NCBI GenBank assembly: GCA_013420905.1
Contig: JAAXNY010000013.1
Span: 1,984,001-2,048,000, forward strand
Length of the DNA stretch: 64,000 bases
Direction of reading: 5' to 3'
Origin: Collybia mongolica
Taxonomy: Eukaryota > Basidiomycota > Agaricomycetes > Agaricales > Clitocybaceae
Part shown: positions 50,574 through 60,842 of the stretch, in pieces
How the letters are laid out: each line of letters begins with the position of its first letter
Numbering within the stretch: the first letter of the stretch is position 1
Notes under the pieces: model-generated
What the model was told of the DNA's origin: nothing
Seen by the model: the letters and a program-made list of their open reading frames with translations, nothing else
Databases searched by the model: none
Program-made: the position numbers and the translations under genes

Positions 50574-52181
50574 CAGTGGCTCAAAAAACTGCCCCAATGT
50601 TTGTACATTTTTGAAAGATCAATATGGTATGAAGTGCTGACATAAGCAGGGAACCTGGGGTAATTATGTAAGATACTATGACATCGTGGCTTTCCAATGG
50701 ACCCTGGATCATGTGATTTGGATCAAAACCCATTAAGCTATAGGCCAAACAAAATGATTACTCATTGGGGCAGTTTTTTGACCCTCTATTAATTTTCTAT
50801 CTAATACTTTGTATGACCACCTTTTGCCTTTATAACTGCTTGTATCCGCCTGGGCATACTTTCTATCAGGTTTTGGCATACCTCTGGTGGAATTTCACCC
50901 CACTCTTCAGCCAATCTATCCCACAACTCATGTACTCCTTTGGGTGGTGTCGGATATTCTTTAAGACAGCGCTTGAGATGTTCCCAAAGGTGTTCTATTG
51001 GATTCATGTCAGGGGATTGGGCAGGCCAGCCAAGGACTTGAATGTTGTTGTCTTCAAACCACTGTGTGGCCAGTCCAGATGTGTGTTTGGGGTCGTTATC
51101 TTGCTGAAAGTAGCACTCGCCATCCACCATTTCCAACTTCTCAAAACTTTCCTGAACTCCACTCTCCAAAATTTCACAGTATTGAACCTTGTCCATGTTC
51201 CCCTGCACCTCTATGAGCTTTCCCACTCCATTCCACCCCATACAACCCCATACCATGAGGTTTCCTCCTCCTCCATGTTTGACAGTAGGTGATGTTGTTC
51301 TATCAGATGGTGGTTCTCCCCTTTGTTTCCAGACATAAACCTTTCCATCTGACCCAATCCTATTGATTTTGGTCTCATCTGTCCATAGAACCCTTTTCCA
51401 GTCCTCCACAGTCCAGCTTTCATGATATTTTGCAAACTGGAGACGCCGGATGCAATGGGCTCGTTTGAGAAGAGGAGCTTTCCTCTTTGTAGCAGCATAA
51501 AATTGATTTTCCTTGAGTGCATTTCTGACTGTCTGGGGTGTGACAGGATTGGGGATGATGCCATTGATGAATTGGGTAGCCTGAACTGCATTATCAAGCT
51601 TCCCTGACTTGATTTGACGAATAATTGACTGTTTGTCACAAACAGACAGCTTGGAGGGGCGGCCACCAAGGTTGTTTTCTTTGTTTCCATCCACATCTTT
51701 GCTGATCCTACTGATGGTACCCTTCCCTAGACCAGTTTTCTCCTTGATTTGACGCTGAGAATAGCCCTCATTGAGGAGAGAAACAACAGTATTGTGCTGA
51801 GCAGTAGAAATGGCTTTCATGATGGTGGTAAGAGGTCAAGAAGATGATTGAACCAATTCCAACATGTCAAATTGATACAAATAAAGTCACATGACATTGT
51901 TTATTCTTCCCACAGTCCATAATGTTCTTGCATTGGATCATAAATGCCAGAATAATGGAAAATAAGATAAGGGTCAAAAAACTGCCCCAATAAGTAACCA
52001 TTTTGTTTGGCTTATAGCTTAATGGATATTGATCCAAATCACATGATCCAGGGTCCATTGGAAAGCCACGATGTCATAGTATCTTACATAATTACCCCAG
52101 GTCCCCTGCTTATGTCAGCACTTCATACCATATTGATCTTTCAAAAATGTACAAACATTGGGGCAGTTTTTTGAGCCACTG
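50574..52181 (-). mobile_element. Tc1/mariner DNA transposon, copy 2 (1608 bp)
   Basis: Same length and ends as copy 1, opposite orientation, with TA at 50572-50573 and 52182-52183. The ~215-bp terminal repeats are intact. Unlike copy 1, nothing suggests a rearrangement at its flanks. Confidence 0.95.
50801..51820 (-). CDS. Tc1-family transposase, copy 2
   Basis: 339 residues, identical to copy 1 except Cys for Arg in DGECYFQQD, a CpG-to-TpG change just before the second catalytic Asp. The DD34E triad (WTDETK, QQDNDPKH, NPIEHLWE) and helix-turn-helix are intact, so activity is plausible. Confidence 0.95.
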   Translation of the reverse strand: MKAISTAQHNTVVSLLNEGYSQRQIKEKTGLGKGTISRISKDVDGNKENNLGGRPSKLSVCDKQSIIRQIKSGKLDNAVQATQFINGIIPNPVTPQTVRNALKENQFYAATKRKAPLLKRAHCIRRLQFAKYHESWTVEDWKRVLWTDETKINRIGSDGKVYVWKQRGEPPSDRTTSPTVKHGGGGNLMVWGCMGWNGVGKLIEVQGNMDKVQYCEILESGVQESFEKLEMVDGECYFQQDNDPKHTSGLATQWFEDNNIQVLGWPAQSPDMNPIEHLWEHLKRCLKEYPTPPKGVHELWDRLAEEWGEIPPEVCQNLIESMPRRIQAVIKAKGGHTKY

Positions 52182-52409
52182 TATTTACAAAAGTACTTGC
52201 TCTCATATTCAAATGTATTCCAGCATCAGAGAACCTTGCTCAGTAGGTATTTCCCTGCATTTCCTATAAGTGATGATTGGGCATGTTGTGCAAGCAAGCA
52301 ATCAAATATCTAAATGGTGGTTTTGTATCAAAGGTCATGCACATGAATTAGGAATCAAAAAAAAACATTTGGCTCTCTCACCTACAAAATTTCAGTTACT
52401 ATTGGCAAA

Positions 52410-53122
52410 ATGAGTTCTGAATCAGCATCTATTTCATCCACTGAACAAAAGAGTTCTCCATCATCCAAAGCCATTGTTGAGGGTGGTTTCAACATAGTAG
52501 CTTCCAGATATTTCACACATTCCTCCTCCCAACTGACCCCAACCCACATGATGTACTTAGATAAGCTCATAAACCTCCTCACACCAGGTGCCAGCATACT
52601 TGACCTGGGCTGTGGAGCAGGTGTCTATGCATGCAAGCCTTGGCAAAGCATGGTCTCAAAGTCACTGGTATTGATATATCTGCCACACAGATTGCACTTG
52701 TATACAAGCATGTCCCACAAACTACACTGATCCACAGCAATATGATGTTACTCTCATTGGAGTCAGGTAGTTTTGATGCAGTGGTGGGCTCCTACTCCCT
52801 ATTCCAGTTACCAAAGGAGGAGCAGGGGCTGATGATTTTCAAGATAATGGGATGGCTGAAAGATGATAGATGGCTGCTGTTTAATCTAACCAGTGATATT
52901 GGTGACCAGATGATGGTGGGCTAGATGGGGGAGGATATGTTTTGGAATGGGCTTGGGGTGGAGGGTAACAGGGAGATGTTGAAGAAAGATGGCAAGGGCT
53001 TGACAATTGTGGAAGATGAAGTGACAGTGGAACAGGTTGGGACAATTCCACTGGATATTGGCCATAAAGAAAAGATTCACGTCCAACAAATAATAATAAG
53101 GCCTTCATGTCAGTTGAGATAA
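52410..53122 (+). pseudogene. Class I SAM-dependent methyltransferase-like gene, broken
   Basis: The first frame (52410) carries the SAM-binding motif I, ILDLGCGAGVYA, around 52594-52630; a one-base shift near 52630 moves the frame to 52631, which continues with KHGLKVTGIDIS (motif II), FDAVVGSYSLFQLPKEEQ (motif IV region) and WLKDDRWLLFNL. A TAG at 52922 stands where a Trp codon is likely, and the same frame goes on to 53122. This fits a Methyltransf_11/25-type enzyme of about 230 residues; the substrate is unknown. The whole stretch has almost no CpG, so repeat-directed mutation is likely. Confidence 0.75.
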
Positions 53123-54543
53123 AAAGCATTGTTATGGAAATTGTGTTAGTGAGGAATATGTCTGCAGGAATAATAGTTTATTATGTAGCACTATTGGATT
53201 GTCCATAGACTGATTGGTAGTATGAGGTGGTGCTCATCATATTATTTGCAAACTGTCTTTATGGTTCAAGGAGGAACTAGGAGTAGAGGTACTAATGTTA
53301 CTAACCTTGACTAAAGCTCTGTGCTTGTCACCAAGCTTTGTAGATTCTGAATAAGTGCATCCTATATACCAGTTATGCTGCTGATCACCTCATGGCCTGA
53401 TTGAATATTAAATGTCCAAATTGCTTGCAAAAATTGAACTAGTTGTTCTTTCGGGAAAGACATGCATATTCAAGCACAACCTCAGGCAGTATTGCCAAAA
53501 TTTTTCTATATACATTACGAATTATGCCAAAATATCGGTACAATTTTGACCCATACCTAAGTTGTGAATAACCTTGAAAGACTGCTCATGTAGTCCATCA
53601 TATTTATTAGACAAAGTGATTGCACCTCGGGCGTCTCTAATGATAGACAGCTGGGAAGATAAAAGACTGCTGCTGCAACATCAGCGCCCAATGCTCAACA
53701 GTGATTGACAAGTACTAGATCTTGAAGATGCAGAATTAAATATTTTATTTCCCACTTGTTTATAATGTGTGGACTTCGAGTTACCATCGCATGTAACGCC
53801 GAATACGCGGAAACCGAAACGAGTGGGGGAGAGGAGCGTTGAATGGTATCTGTAATTGCATCAACATACGCTTAGTCATCGAGACGCGTTCCGATTCCCG
53901 AAACACGGGCACCGACCCGATTCTGACGACCAACTTTGGATCAACACTGACAGGTTGCGCAGAGGTCGGAAAATAGTGCATTCTCGCATTTCTTGTGCGT
54001 GCCAAATGCATCTTCGCTGGCCATGGCTTCTATGTGATCTGTCGAAACTCGGTTTCCGGGAAGTCCGTCTCTACAGGTGGTGCGACAATTGAGACTTGTC
54101 TGATTGTTTTTCAACTCCAGCACTACACGATAGTGCGGTACACAAGGTACAGCCATGTTTCCGAAGCCTCTATATGTTCTTACACCAGATCTGCGAACAT
54201 GAAGTTCTCCAGGACTTCTGCTGCGCCGACTGCTATAAACGATCTCCTCTCTATGCATATCTCTCTGCATTGGATCTGCGAACATAGTACTATAAAAAAT
54301 CTCCGGGACTTCTGACGCACCGGCTCTCCTAAACAATCTCACCCCTATGTCTCTGCGTTCCTGCGAACATAATGCTGTAAGAAATCTCCGGGACGTCTGC
54401 TGCGCCGACTCCCATAAACGATCTCTTCTCTATGTCTCTGCATTCGACCTGCGAACATAACGCTCCAAGGAATCTTCGGGATTCTGTTGTTCCGACTCCC
54501 CTAAACTATCTTACTACCTGTAAGGATGAGGGGGGCGTTTTCC
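53123..54543. other. Intergenic region; start of the tandem duplication unit 1
   Basis: From about 53522 the sequence matches the region from 56402 (ATATCGGTACAA, GATAGACAGCTGGGAAGAT), marking the left edge of a duplicated unit. Between 54191 and 54520 there are four repeats of about 85 bp. Short ORFs here are not convincing. Confidence 0.6.
54191..54525 (+). repeat. Four ~85-bp tandem repeats upstream of toxin-like gene 1
   Basis: Units start at 54191, 54276, 54361 and 54449, each with CTGCGAACAT, an AATCTCCGGGACTTCTG-like core, CCGACT and an AAACNATCT box. The paralogous upstream region of gene 2 (about 56808-56890) has only one diverged unit. The array ends about 20-25 bp before the TATA box. 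Confidence 0.8.
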
Positions 54544-54550
54544 TATAAAA
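54544..54550 (+). promoter_or_regulatory. TATA box of toxin-like gene 1
   Basis: TATAAAA followed by GAGGCATGG, 96 nt before the ATG. The same arrangement is conserved upstream of gene 2. Confidence 0.75.
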
Positions 54551-54639
54551 GAGGCATGGAACGACGAGATATTCTTCAGTGAACCAATCACTAATTCCCT
54601 TATTCATTCATCGCTCAGAAAACTCATTCTAAATCAGAA

Positions 54640-55448
54640 ATGGTCAGTTTCGCATATACATACCTACGTGGACTATGACTCAAGGTCCAACAGCTGTTTG
54701 GACTCATTGATCCCGACTGGAAGAACTTGATTCCTGGGTATGGGATCTATCACACCGTGCGTATACCACCTCTTCATTCACGAGCACGATCTTTACTAAC
54801 TGGGCGTTCCAGGTCGAAGGCTTGATCGAGTGGGTGGAAGCCCCAAGCTCAGCCCCTCACCCCTTCGGCGCCGAGGGCGCAGACCCCCCCAAGACGACGT
54901 TGATCCCCATCGGCGCAATCGGCTGGACGCAAAAGACGATCACACCCAAAGTGTTCAACATCACTATCGGGGAGTACGTCCCGTTCGAAGAGGTCATCCG
55001 GCGGGTCCTAGCCCACGAGGATCTTGCCGAGCGCCAGACGTACCTACGCAACCAATTCGACCCACTCGTCGTCTACGAGGATCCCGACAGGGGATATTTG
55101 TCCATTGATAATCGCCGTCTTGCGATATACCGCTTGACACTGCCTTCGAGTGCGCGAATGCCCGTGCGCGTCGTCACGAGGGAGCAGGCGGGGCAGATCA
55201 TTGCTACTCGGATCAACGAGGGCGGTAGTAAGCAAGTCACGCCTGAGCAGGCAATTAAGAAACGGTACCAGAGCAAGAACGATGGGTATTCTATCAACGT
55301 CACGTTCCCAGCCGAAGAAGGGGGCCGTGTGACGATCTCGCAGGGCATTGACTATGTGCAGTCGCCTTACATGGTGCGTGATGCAGTGCTTTTGGAGGAG
55401 TCGGTGCTTAACGGTTTGCTGGCAGATTCTGGAAACCCTCGACAATAA
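54640..55448 (+). CDS. Gene of unknown role resembling bacterial RHS-type toxin C-terminal domains, copy 1
   Basis: Three exons inferred: 54640-54642 (only the ATG), 54694-54756 and 54813-55448, giving 233 residues. Intron 2 has a TACTAAC branch site. The protein shows GWTQKTITPKVF, then a DPLVVYED / YLSIDNRRLAIYR / PVRVV series and an EQA...RYQSKNDGYSINV segment. This order (xFSQ/xWTQ, PIxVV-like strand, LDNRRL, PVRV) resembles a domain I know from C-termini of bacterial RHS and related polymorphic toxins; that is a visual match, not a search result. No signal peptide is seen. It has a strong TATA promoter and a repeat array upstream. A paralogue follows 1.5 kb downstream. A catalytic function is not claimed. 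Confidence 0.65.
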
Positions 55449-56401
55449 CGGAGAAGCCCACCAGGACCTGTAAAGCTGATGATCTAACTGGATGGATCCC
55501 GAATTATGAAGTTTCAAGTACCGGACGGCTCGGCTTCTGAGTGTTAGACCTTTGATAGTTTTGTAATTGTAATACAACCCTTAGATTTCGGTGTTCTTGT
55601 GCTCGAGCAATGGCATATAGTCCTAAAATATGTTCTACTCTAACATGTATTCTGAATTCATTATCCATTGCACCAATTCGAGACAACTGGCGGGAAATAG
55701 AGATGAAATCAGGAACATGCTGGGTAAACAAAACTCATTTTTCGAAAGACGGCTCAGTATCCTCTCACCTTCCAGCGATCTCGCTACATAAATCCGAGCA
55801 GTCGCAGTTGACGCTGGCCACGATGTATCCAAAGCCAGTCCAAACTGTCAAGAGTCGAAATACAATTATATTAAAATACTTTACTTCGAGACATACTCTG
55901 CAGTCTTTCGTCTTTCGTTCTTCTTCCCCCGTTTATCTCATCGTTTATCACAAGGAAATCCCGAACCGTCCGGCACAGAAAAAAAAAAAACGCGAGGCGC
56001 AGCTCGCTGCACAGGTTCGACCAGTTCCCCATCTAAGCGCGGTATCATGTATGGACCTCGTCGAGTGCGGGTATGCCGAGGGGGTAATTGCATTGAGATG
56101 TTTCGCTTTGGAAGTCGTTGAGTCTGAGTCCCACTGGATGTTATTTCTCGCAGGCTGGGGGGTTCTTGTTTCCGCCTGTCTCGCAATGCAATCCATGGAC
56201 GTATTCAACTAGAATTCACGAGGGATTAACATGAAAAATCCTCGAGTTTCCCCGCGCCCTGGACGACGTTACGATAAGGAAGCCTTTCCGAGATTTAAGG
56301 TTTAGCACATCAGGGACCCCCTTGTAATATTAATTGCAGCCATTAATATATTACGCAATTTATGTAAGTACAATGTTTTGATGTAACAAGGTTCCAGCGT
56401 C
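55449..56401. other. Spacer between the duplicated genes
   Basis: Up to about 55735 it matches the 3' flank of gene 2 (ATAGAGATG, ATCAGGAACAT, GGTAAA at both places). Beyond that, to 56395, it is unique; it includes an A-tract at 55979-55990 and an open frame without recognisable motifs, which I do not call a gene. Confidence 0.5.
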
Positions 56402-56905
56402 TGGTGCCAAAATATCGGTACAAATTTGACCCATACCCTAAGTTATGAATATCCTTGAAAGACAGCTCGTGTAGATCATCATATTTCTTCAACAAAAGTA
56501 ACTCCACCTTGGGGCGTCTCTGATGATAGACAGCTGGGAAGATGAAAGACCATTTCGTGAATGCCGACTCCTAAAGACACTGACAGGTCGCGGAGAAATC
56601 AGAAAACAGTACGTCATTCCCTCCGTTGTGCAAGCCAAATGCACCACCAGGGTGGCCGTGGCTTCTATACAACCTGTCTAATATTCACTTTATCAAGTTC
56701 TTCTCCACAGGGAGCGTAACAAAATTGAGACTAGTCTACCGTTCTTCGACAGGACGGCATGGCGGCACGCAAGGTGCAGCTATGATTATGAAGCTTCTCC
56801 ACGCTCCTGCATTATCCCGCCAACATAATTCCTCTAGAACTTATTTGGGAACTCTGCCGTGCCAGCTCCGAATGATCTCATTTACTACCTAGGGGGGGAT
56901 TTCCC

Positions 56906-56912
56906 TATAAAA
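56906..56912 (+). promoter_or_regulatory. TATA box of toxin-like gene 2
   Basis: TATAAAA followed by GAGGCATAG, 75 nt upstream of the ATG; conserved with gene 1. Confidence 0.75.
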
Positions 56913-56980
56913 GAGGCATAGAATTATGGGGCACTGATCACTATTCCCCTTTTTCCATTCGCCACTCAGAAAACTTGGAA

Positions 56981-57748
56981 ATGGTGAGTTTCGCGCACAG
57001 TTATACATGTGGCTCTATTTTTCAAAAAGCTCTACAGCTGTTTAGTTTCGACCCCGACTGGAAGAACTTGATTTCGGGGCATGCAATCTTCGAAACGGTG
57101 CGGATACCTCTTTCATTCACAAGCACGATCTTTACTAACTGGGCGTTCCAGGTCGAAGGCTTGATTGAATGGGTGGCAACCCCAAGCTCAGCCCCTCACC
57201 CCTTCGGCGCCGATGGAGCAAATCCCCCCGAGACAACGTTGGTCCCCATCGGTGCAATCGGCTGGACGCAGAAGACGATCACACCCAAGGTGTTCAACGT
57301 CACCATCGGGGAGTACGTCCCCTTCGAGGAGGTCGTCCGGCGGGTCCTGGCCCACGAGGACCTTACCGAACGCCAGACGTACCTCCGCAACCAGTTTGAC
57401 CCACTCATTATCTATGAAGATCCCGAAAGAGGGTATTTGTCGATCGATAACCGTCGTCTTGCGATATACCGCTTGACGCTACCTTCGAGTGCGCGAATGC
57501 CCGTGCGCGTCGTCACGAGGGAGCAGGCGGGGGAGATCATTGCTAATCGGATTAATGAGGGTGGGAGTAGGCAGGTGACGCCGGAACAGGCGATTAGAAA
57601 TCGTTACCAGAGCAGGAATGATGGGTACTCTATTAATATTACGTTCCCGGCCGACGAAGGGGGGCGGGTGACGCTTTCTCAAGGCATTGATTATGTGCAG
57701 TCGCCTTATATGGTGCGTGATGCTGTGGCGTCTGGAGTCTGTGCTTGA
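56981..57748 (+). CDS. RHS toxin-domain-like gene, copy 2 (C-terminus altered)
   Basis: Paralogue of the gene at 54640. Exons 56981-56983 (ATG only), 57038-57097 and 57152-57748; 219 residues. Intron 2 again has TACTAAC. The central region is highly similar to copy 1 (YLSIDNRRLAIYR, RMPVRVV). Near the 3' end the reading frame diverges from copy 1 after MVRDAV because of a small indel and ends about 18 codons earlier, so copy 2 may be damaged or may have a different tail. Most differences upstream are silent or conservative, suggesting the duplicate was under selection for a time. Confidence 0.6.
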   Translation: MVSFAHSYTCGSIFQKALQLFSFDPDWKNLISGHAIFETVRIPLSFTSTIFTNWAFQVEGLIEWVATPSSAPHPFGADGANPPETTLVPIGAIGWTQKTITPKVFNVTIGEYVPFEEVVRRVLAHEDLTERQTYLRNQFDPLIIYEDPERGYLSIDNRRLAIYRLTLPSSARMPVRVVTREQAGEIIANRINEGGSRQVTPEQAIRNRYQSRNDGYSINITFPADEGGRVTLSQGIDYVQSPYMVRDAVASGVCA

Positions 57749-58090
57749 TGAGTTTCTTGTTAGATTCTGGACACCCCCGATAGCATCGGGGAGGGCAATG
57801 AGGGAAATCACATAGTCCATGATGAACTCTGAAGACAATGATTCAACCGGATGGAACCCCTGTCTGGCGCACAGAAGGACAAGCTATATTGAGTAGGGAC
57901 GTTTGTAATTGTAACGTAGGTTTGGACCTCAGTGTCTTGTGATCGAAGAATGACAGAAATATGACCGTGAATTACAATTTTTCTCTGGCATGGATTTTCG
58001 GGCCTATTTTGCGGTCGCACCAGCCGGAGACAAGTAGTAGAGAATAGAGATGGAAATCAGGAACATTGCTAGGTAAAACCAAAAAATCAC
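57749..58090. other. 3' flank of gene 2
   Basis: Matches the 3' flank of gene 1 up to about 58080, where a MITE-like element begins. No gene seen. Confidence 0.5.
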
Positions 58091-58695
58091 TGAATTGTAG
58101 ACTGTACACGGTCCGACCTATTTTTGCTGGACCTGGCCCTGGCCCCGAGGGCCGGGTCCGACAAAGAGGTGTGATAGAGGGCCAGGGCCGGGCCGGGTCG
58201 GTCCAAGGCCGGCCCCGGGTCAACCAAGTCCAGTGGTAAAAAAAAAAGAAATTATTTAATAGTCTGGGGAGATGTCTACTGCTGATACATACCATATTTA
58301 ACATCTATCAATTAAATACAACTATCTCCCAATGAAATATCCTAGTATTTTCACTCCTTGCACATCTGGATTATCAGAGAAGTTTCTGCTCTGAAGCCGC
58401 TTGACATCAGGAATTTGATCAAAATCATTGATTACTAAAAATTTTGACAAGAGTTATTATTTTTTGAAGATTGATCTTGCATTCTCTATTCCCCCACTAT
58501 TTGGTAGCACTTTCACCACCTGCCAACATATAAGGCCAGCCAGGTCTGACCCAGGTCCAGCCCAAGGGCCAGGCCAGTACTCACAGTGGCCCTGGCCCTG
58601 TCCAAAGGGGCTGGTCCACTCATATGCTGGCCCTCAGGGTTGGCCCCAGGTCTGTGAGGTCCTGGCCCAGACCACAGACAGTCTACTGAATTGAC
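58091..58695. mobile_element. MITE-like element with GGCC-rich inverted arms
   Basis: The left end (GAATTGTAGACTGTAC) and right end (reverse complement CAATTCAGTAGACTGT) are imperfect inverted repeats. Both arms continue with CCTGGCCC/GGGCCAGG-rich sequence, making a large imperfect hairpin. No coding capacity. It lies at the end of the tandem duplication unit 2. Confidence 0.5.
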
Positions 58696-58731
58696 AAAAC
58701 CACATTTATATATAAAAGACTTCCAACCTGA

Positions 58732-58825
58732 ATAGCAGAACCATTGTGATCTGAGCTGCAGTCAATTGGCAGCACTGCAACAGCACCAGGGCTGGTGTTC
58801 AGTGTTCTCTACACAGTGCTCACCC
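58732..58825 (+). pseudogene. Decayed fragment of the gene at 60181
   Basis: Aligns with the first ~93 nt of the gene at 60181 (GCAGAACCAT...CAGTC...ACAGCA...GTGCTCAC). The ATG is ATA. Recognisably aligned CpG sites of the parent appear as TpG or CpA. Beyond about 58825 similarity is lost. Confidence 0.65.
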
Positions 58826-59019
58826 ACCAATGGCAAGAAGGACCCCCAAGGTTAATGTTGATCAGTGCATTTACTTGGTGAGCTTGTACACTATACTGGA
58901 CTTGGCCATACTCAATGACCGGACAGATAGACACAGGGTGGGTCATACCCCCCACGGGTGAATATGTCAGGGGTGAAATACTCAGTCATGTGTCTGGCAT
59001 GCACCTCCAACATATATGC
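58826..59019. other. Unassigned sequence
   Basis: About 190 bp; no gene or repeat recognised. Confidence 0.4.
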
Positions 59020-59702
59020 ATTAGGATTCTGGAAGAAACTCCGAGGTTTGTAACCAACAGGTTACTAACATGGCAGCTTTGGAGGGGGTTATTCACAGAC
59101 ATTAATAACATGTTAAAAATTGTTAGAAGTGTTATTAACAGTGTTGATAATTGTTAATAATTGTTACAAAATCCCCCCCTACCAATCCCAGTTAGGCCCT
59201 TCCTCTTCATCTTCCTGCACTGCATCTAGCCCTTTTACTTTCTTCTGAGTGATATTAACCTCTCCTGAACTCTCTGAGAACATGTCAACAAAAATTGGAG
59301 ATGTAAGATCAGTCAAGTAAAGTTTTTAGAGCTTGTACAACTATGCACAAGGCAGAAAGCCATGATGATGATGTTAGGACATTTGTAGTATTAGAGCAAT
59401 ATGAGAAAAATTGTGATTTCCATAATTTTCCAATAATCTTTCAGAGGCCAGGTTGAAAAATCTGGATCCAAATCACCCAAAGTTGCCCAAAGCTGTCTGG
59501 GTGAACTGAGCAAAAAGTGGGATTATGCCATTACCATGTAGTCCTGAGGGTCAGCAGTGTGTGGGGAGATGGGGTTAATAGATTCGAATGATCTGTGAGA
59601 CTGCTTTTTTTAATTTGGTTATTAACAATATTTAAAGTACCCTTTTGAGCGAGTTAGTAACTATGATGTTAATAAATAAGGGGTTTCTTCCGGAACCCTA
59701 AT
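59020..59702. mobile_element. MITE-like element with 23-bp terminal inverted repeats
   Basis: The left end ATTAGGATTCTGGAAGAAAC and the right end (reverse complement ATTAGGGTTCCGGAAGAAAC) match over 23 bp with about three differences, all transitions. A subterminal GTTACTAAC occurs in both arms. No coding sequence; no clear target duplication. Confidence 0.55.
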
Positions 59703-60180
59703 ACGTGTTCCCTGGTCCTTTCGATGGCTGATAGCTTCGGCCAGCGAGGGAAATGCGAAGTTAAACTACTACGACGGAGAGCCGGGGGCGCAACCTTGCC
59801 CCGAAAAAAATTTCCGAATACATTATGCGACCTGGGGCCGCACTGGGGGTTCGCTCGACTTTTTGAAAATTTTCTTGCGTAGTTTCCACGTCAGCGCTCA
59901 TCAGCGCTTATTCATGGGGTGTTCTTCGATAAGCGAGGACGAAGTGATTGGCTGTTGTGTAGCCGTATTGGAGCACTTATCCTGTGCAAAAACAGCATAC
60001 CCCACGTCAGAGAGGACGCTGTGCACAGTTTTCGGGAATTCGCAAGAGCCGAAGTGAAACGGCCCGACGGGTCTGAGTAAATTCCAAGAACTTGACATGT
60101 AAGGCACGTGCCGCACGGGGGTTTTTTTTTTTTTTTTTTTTTGAAGCTTGGAAACAACTCACCCGTTCCTACCATCTCAA
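59703..60180. other. Upstream region of the gene at 60181
   Basis: Nothing coding. A T-tract of about 21 nt (60122-60142) lies 38 nt upstream of the start codon. Confidence 0.5.
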
Positions 60181-60842
60181 ATGGCAGAACCATCGTTATC
60201 CGAACCCCAGTCGATCGGGAGCGCCTCTACAGCAACGGAACTCGAGCCCAGCCTCCTGTACGCTGTGCTCACGTACCGGGGCGATCTCGCCACCTGGAAC
60301 TGGGCCTTTTTCGTGCCCGACCCCGCCGTGTCGCCCATCGGCTCCGCAGGAACTCTCTTCCACGTCGTCAACGGGGCCGATCCGCCGGGGGGGTGGGCGT
60401 TCACGGCGGAGACGAAGGACGTCGTGTCGTCGCCGCTCGTGGTGGCGATCGTGCGGCTCGCGGACGTCGGGTTCCTCGGCGGGTACGACGATGTCGTGGG
60501 GCCGGACAGTTTGCTCCCTATGTTCCGCGCGGTGGCGCTCCCTGCGGCGTCGAGCGCGGCGGAGTTCAGCTCGCGCATGTGGTTCTTGGACGCGATATGC
60601 GTGCTGCATGATTGTGGGGTGCTCACTTGTGATGATGTGTGGCTCCTTGAGCGGGAGATACGAAGATCGGCGTTCGCGGCTATGGATAAGTATTTGGAGA
60701 ATAAGGGTATGTCTGCTTGCTTGTCCTGTATCCCCCCCCCCCCGCCCCCGCCCCGTATCCCCTGTTTTTTCCTTGCGGGGTGTGAGCTGAATATGTACAT
60801 GATTTAGGCTGGACAGCATACACATCGAAAAACTGCTCTTAA
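60181..60842 (+). CDS. Conserved basidiomycete-type hypothetical protein, two exons
   Basis: Exon 1 60181-60706, exon 2 60808-60842; the intron is GT-AG, 101 nt, with C-tracts. The product is 186 residues ending in GWTAYTSKNCS. Features: LLYAVLTYRGDLATWNWAFFVPD near the N-terminus, GTLFHVVN, SSPLVVAIVRLADV, and a helical C-terminus (RMWFLDAICVLHDCGV, WLLEREIRRSAFAAMDKYLENKGW). I recall similar uncharacterised proteins in Agaricomycetes but cannot name the family with certainty. No signal peptide or membrane segment. The strict third-position GC bias supports a real gene. Without splicing the frame would run to 60807, but the spliced end restores a helix typical of the family. Confidence 0.75.

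Noticed and set aside
55610..56212. 200-codon open frame between the toxin-like genes
   Set aside because: No motif, passes through the 3' flank of the duplication unit and an A-tract, and has no counterpart in unit 2.
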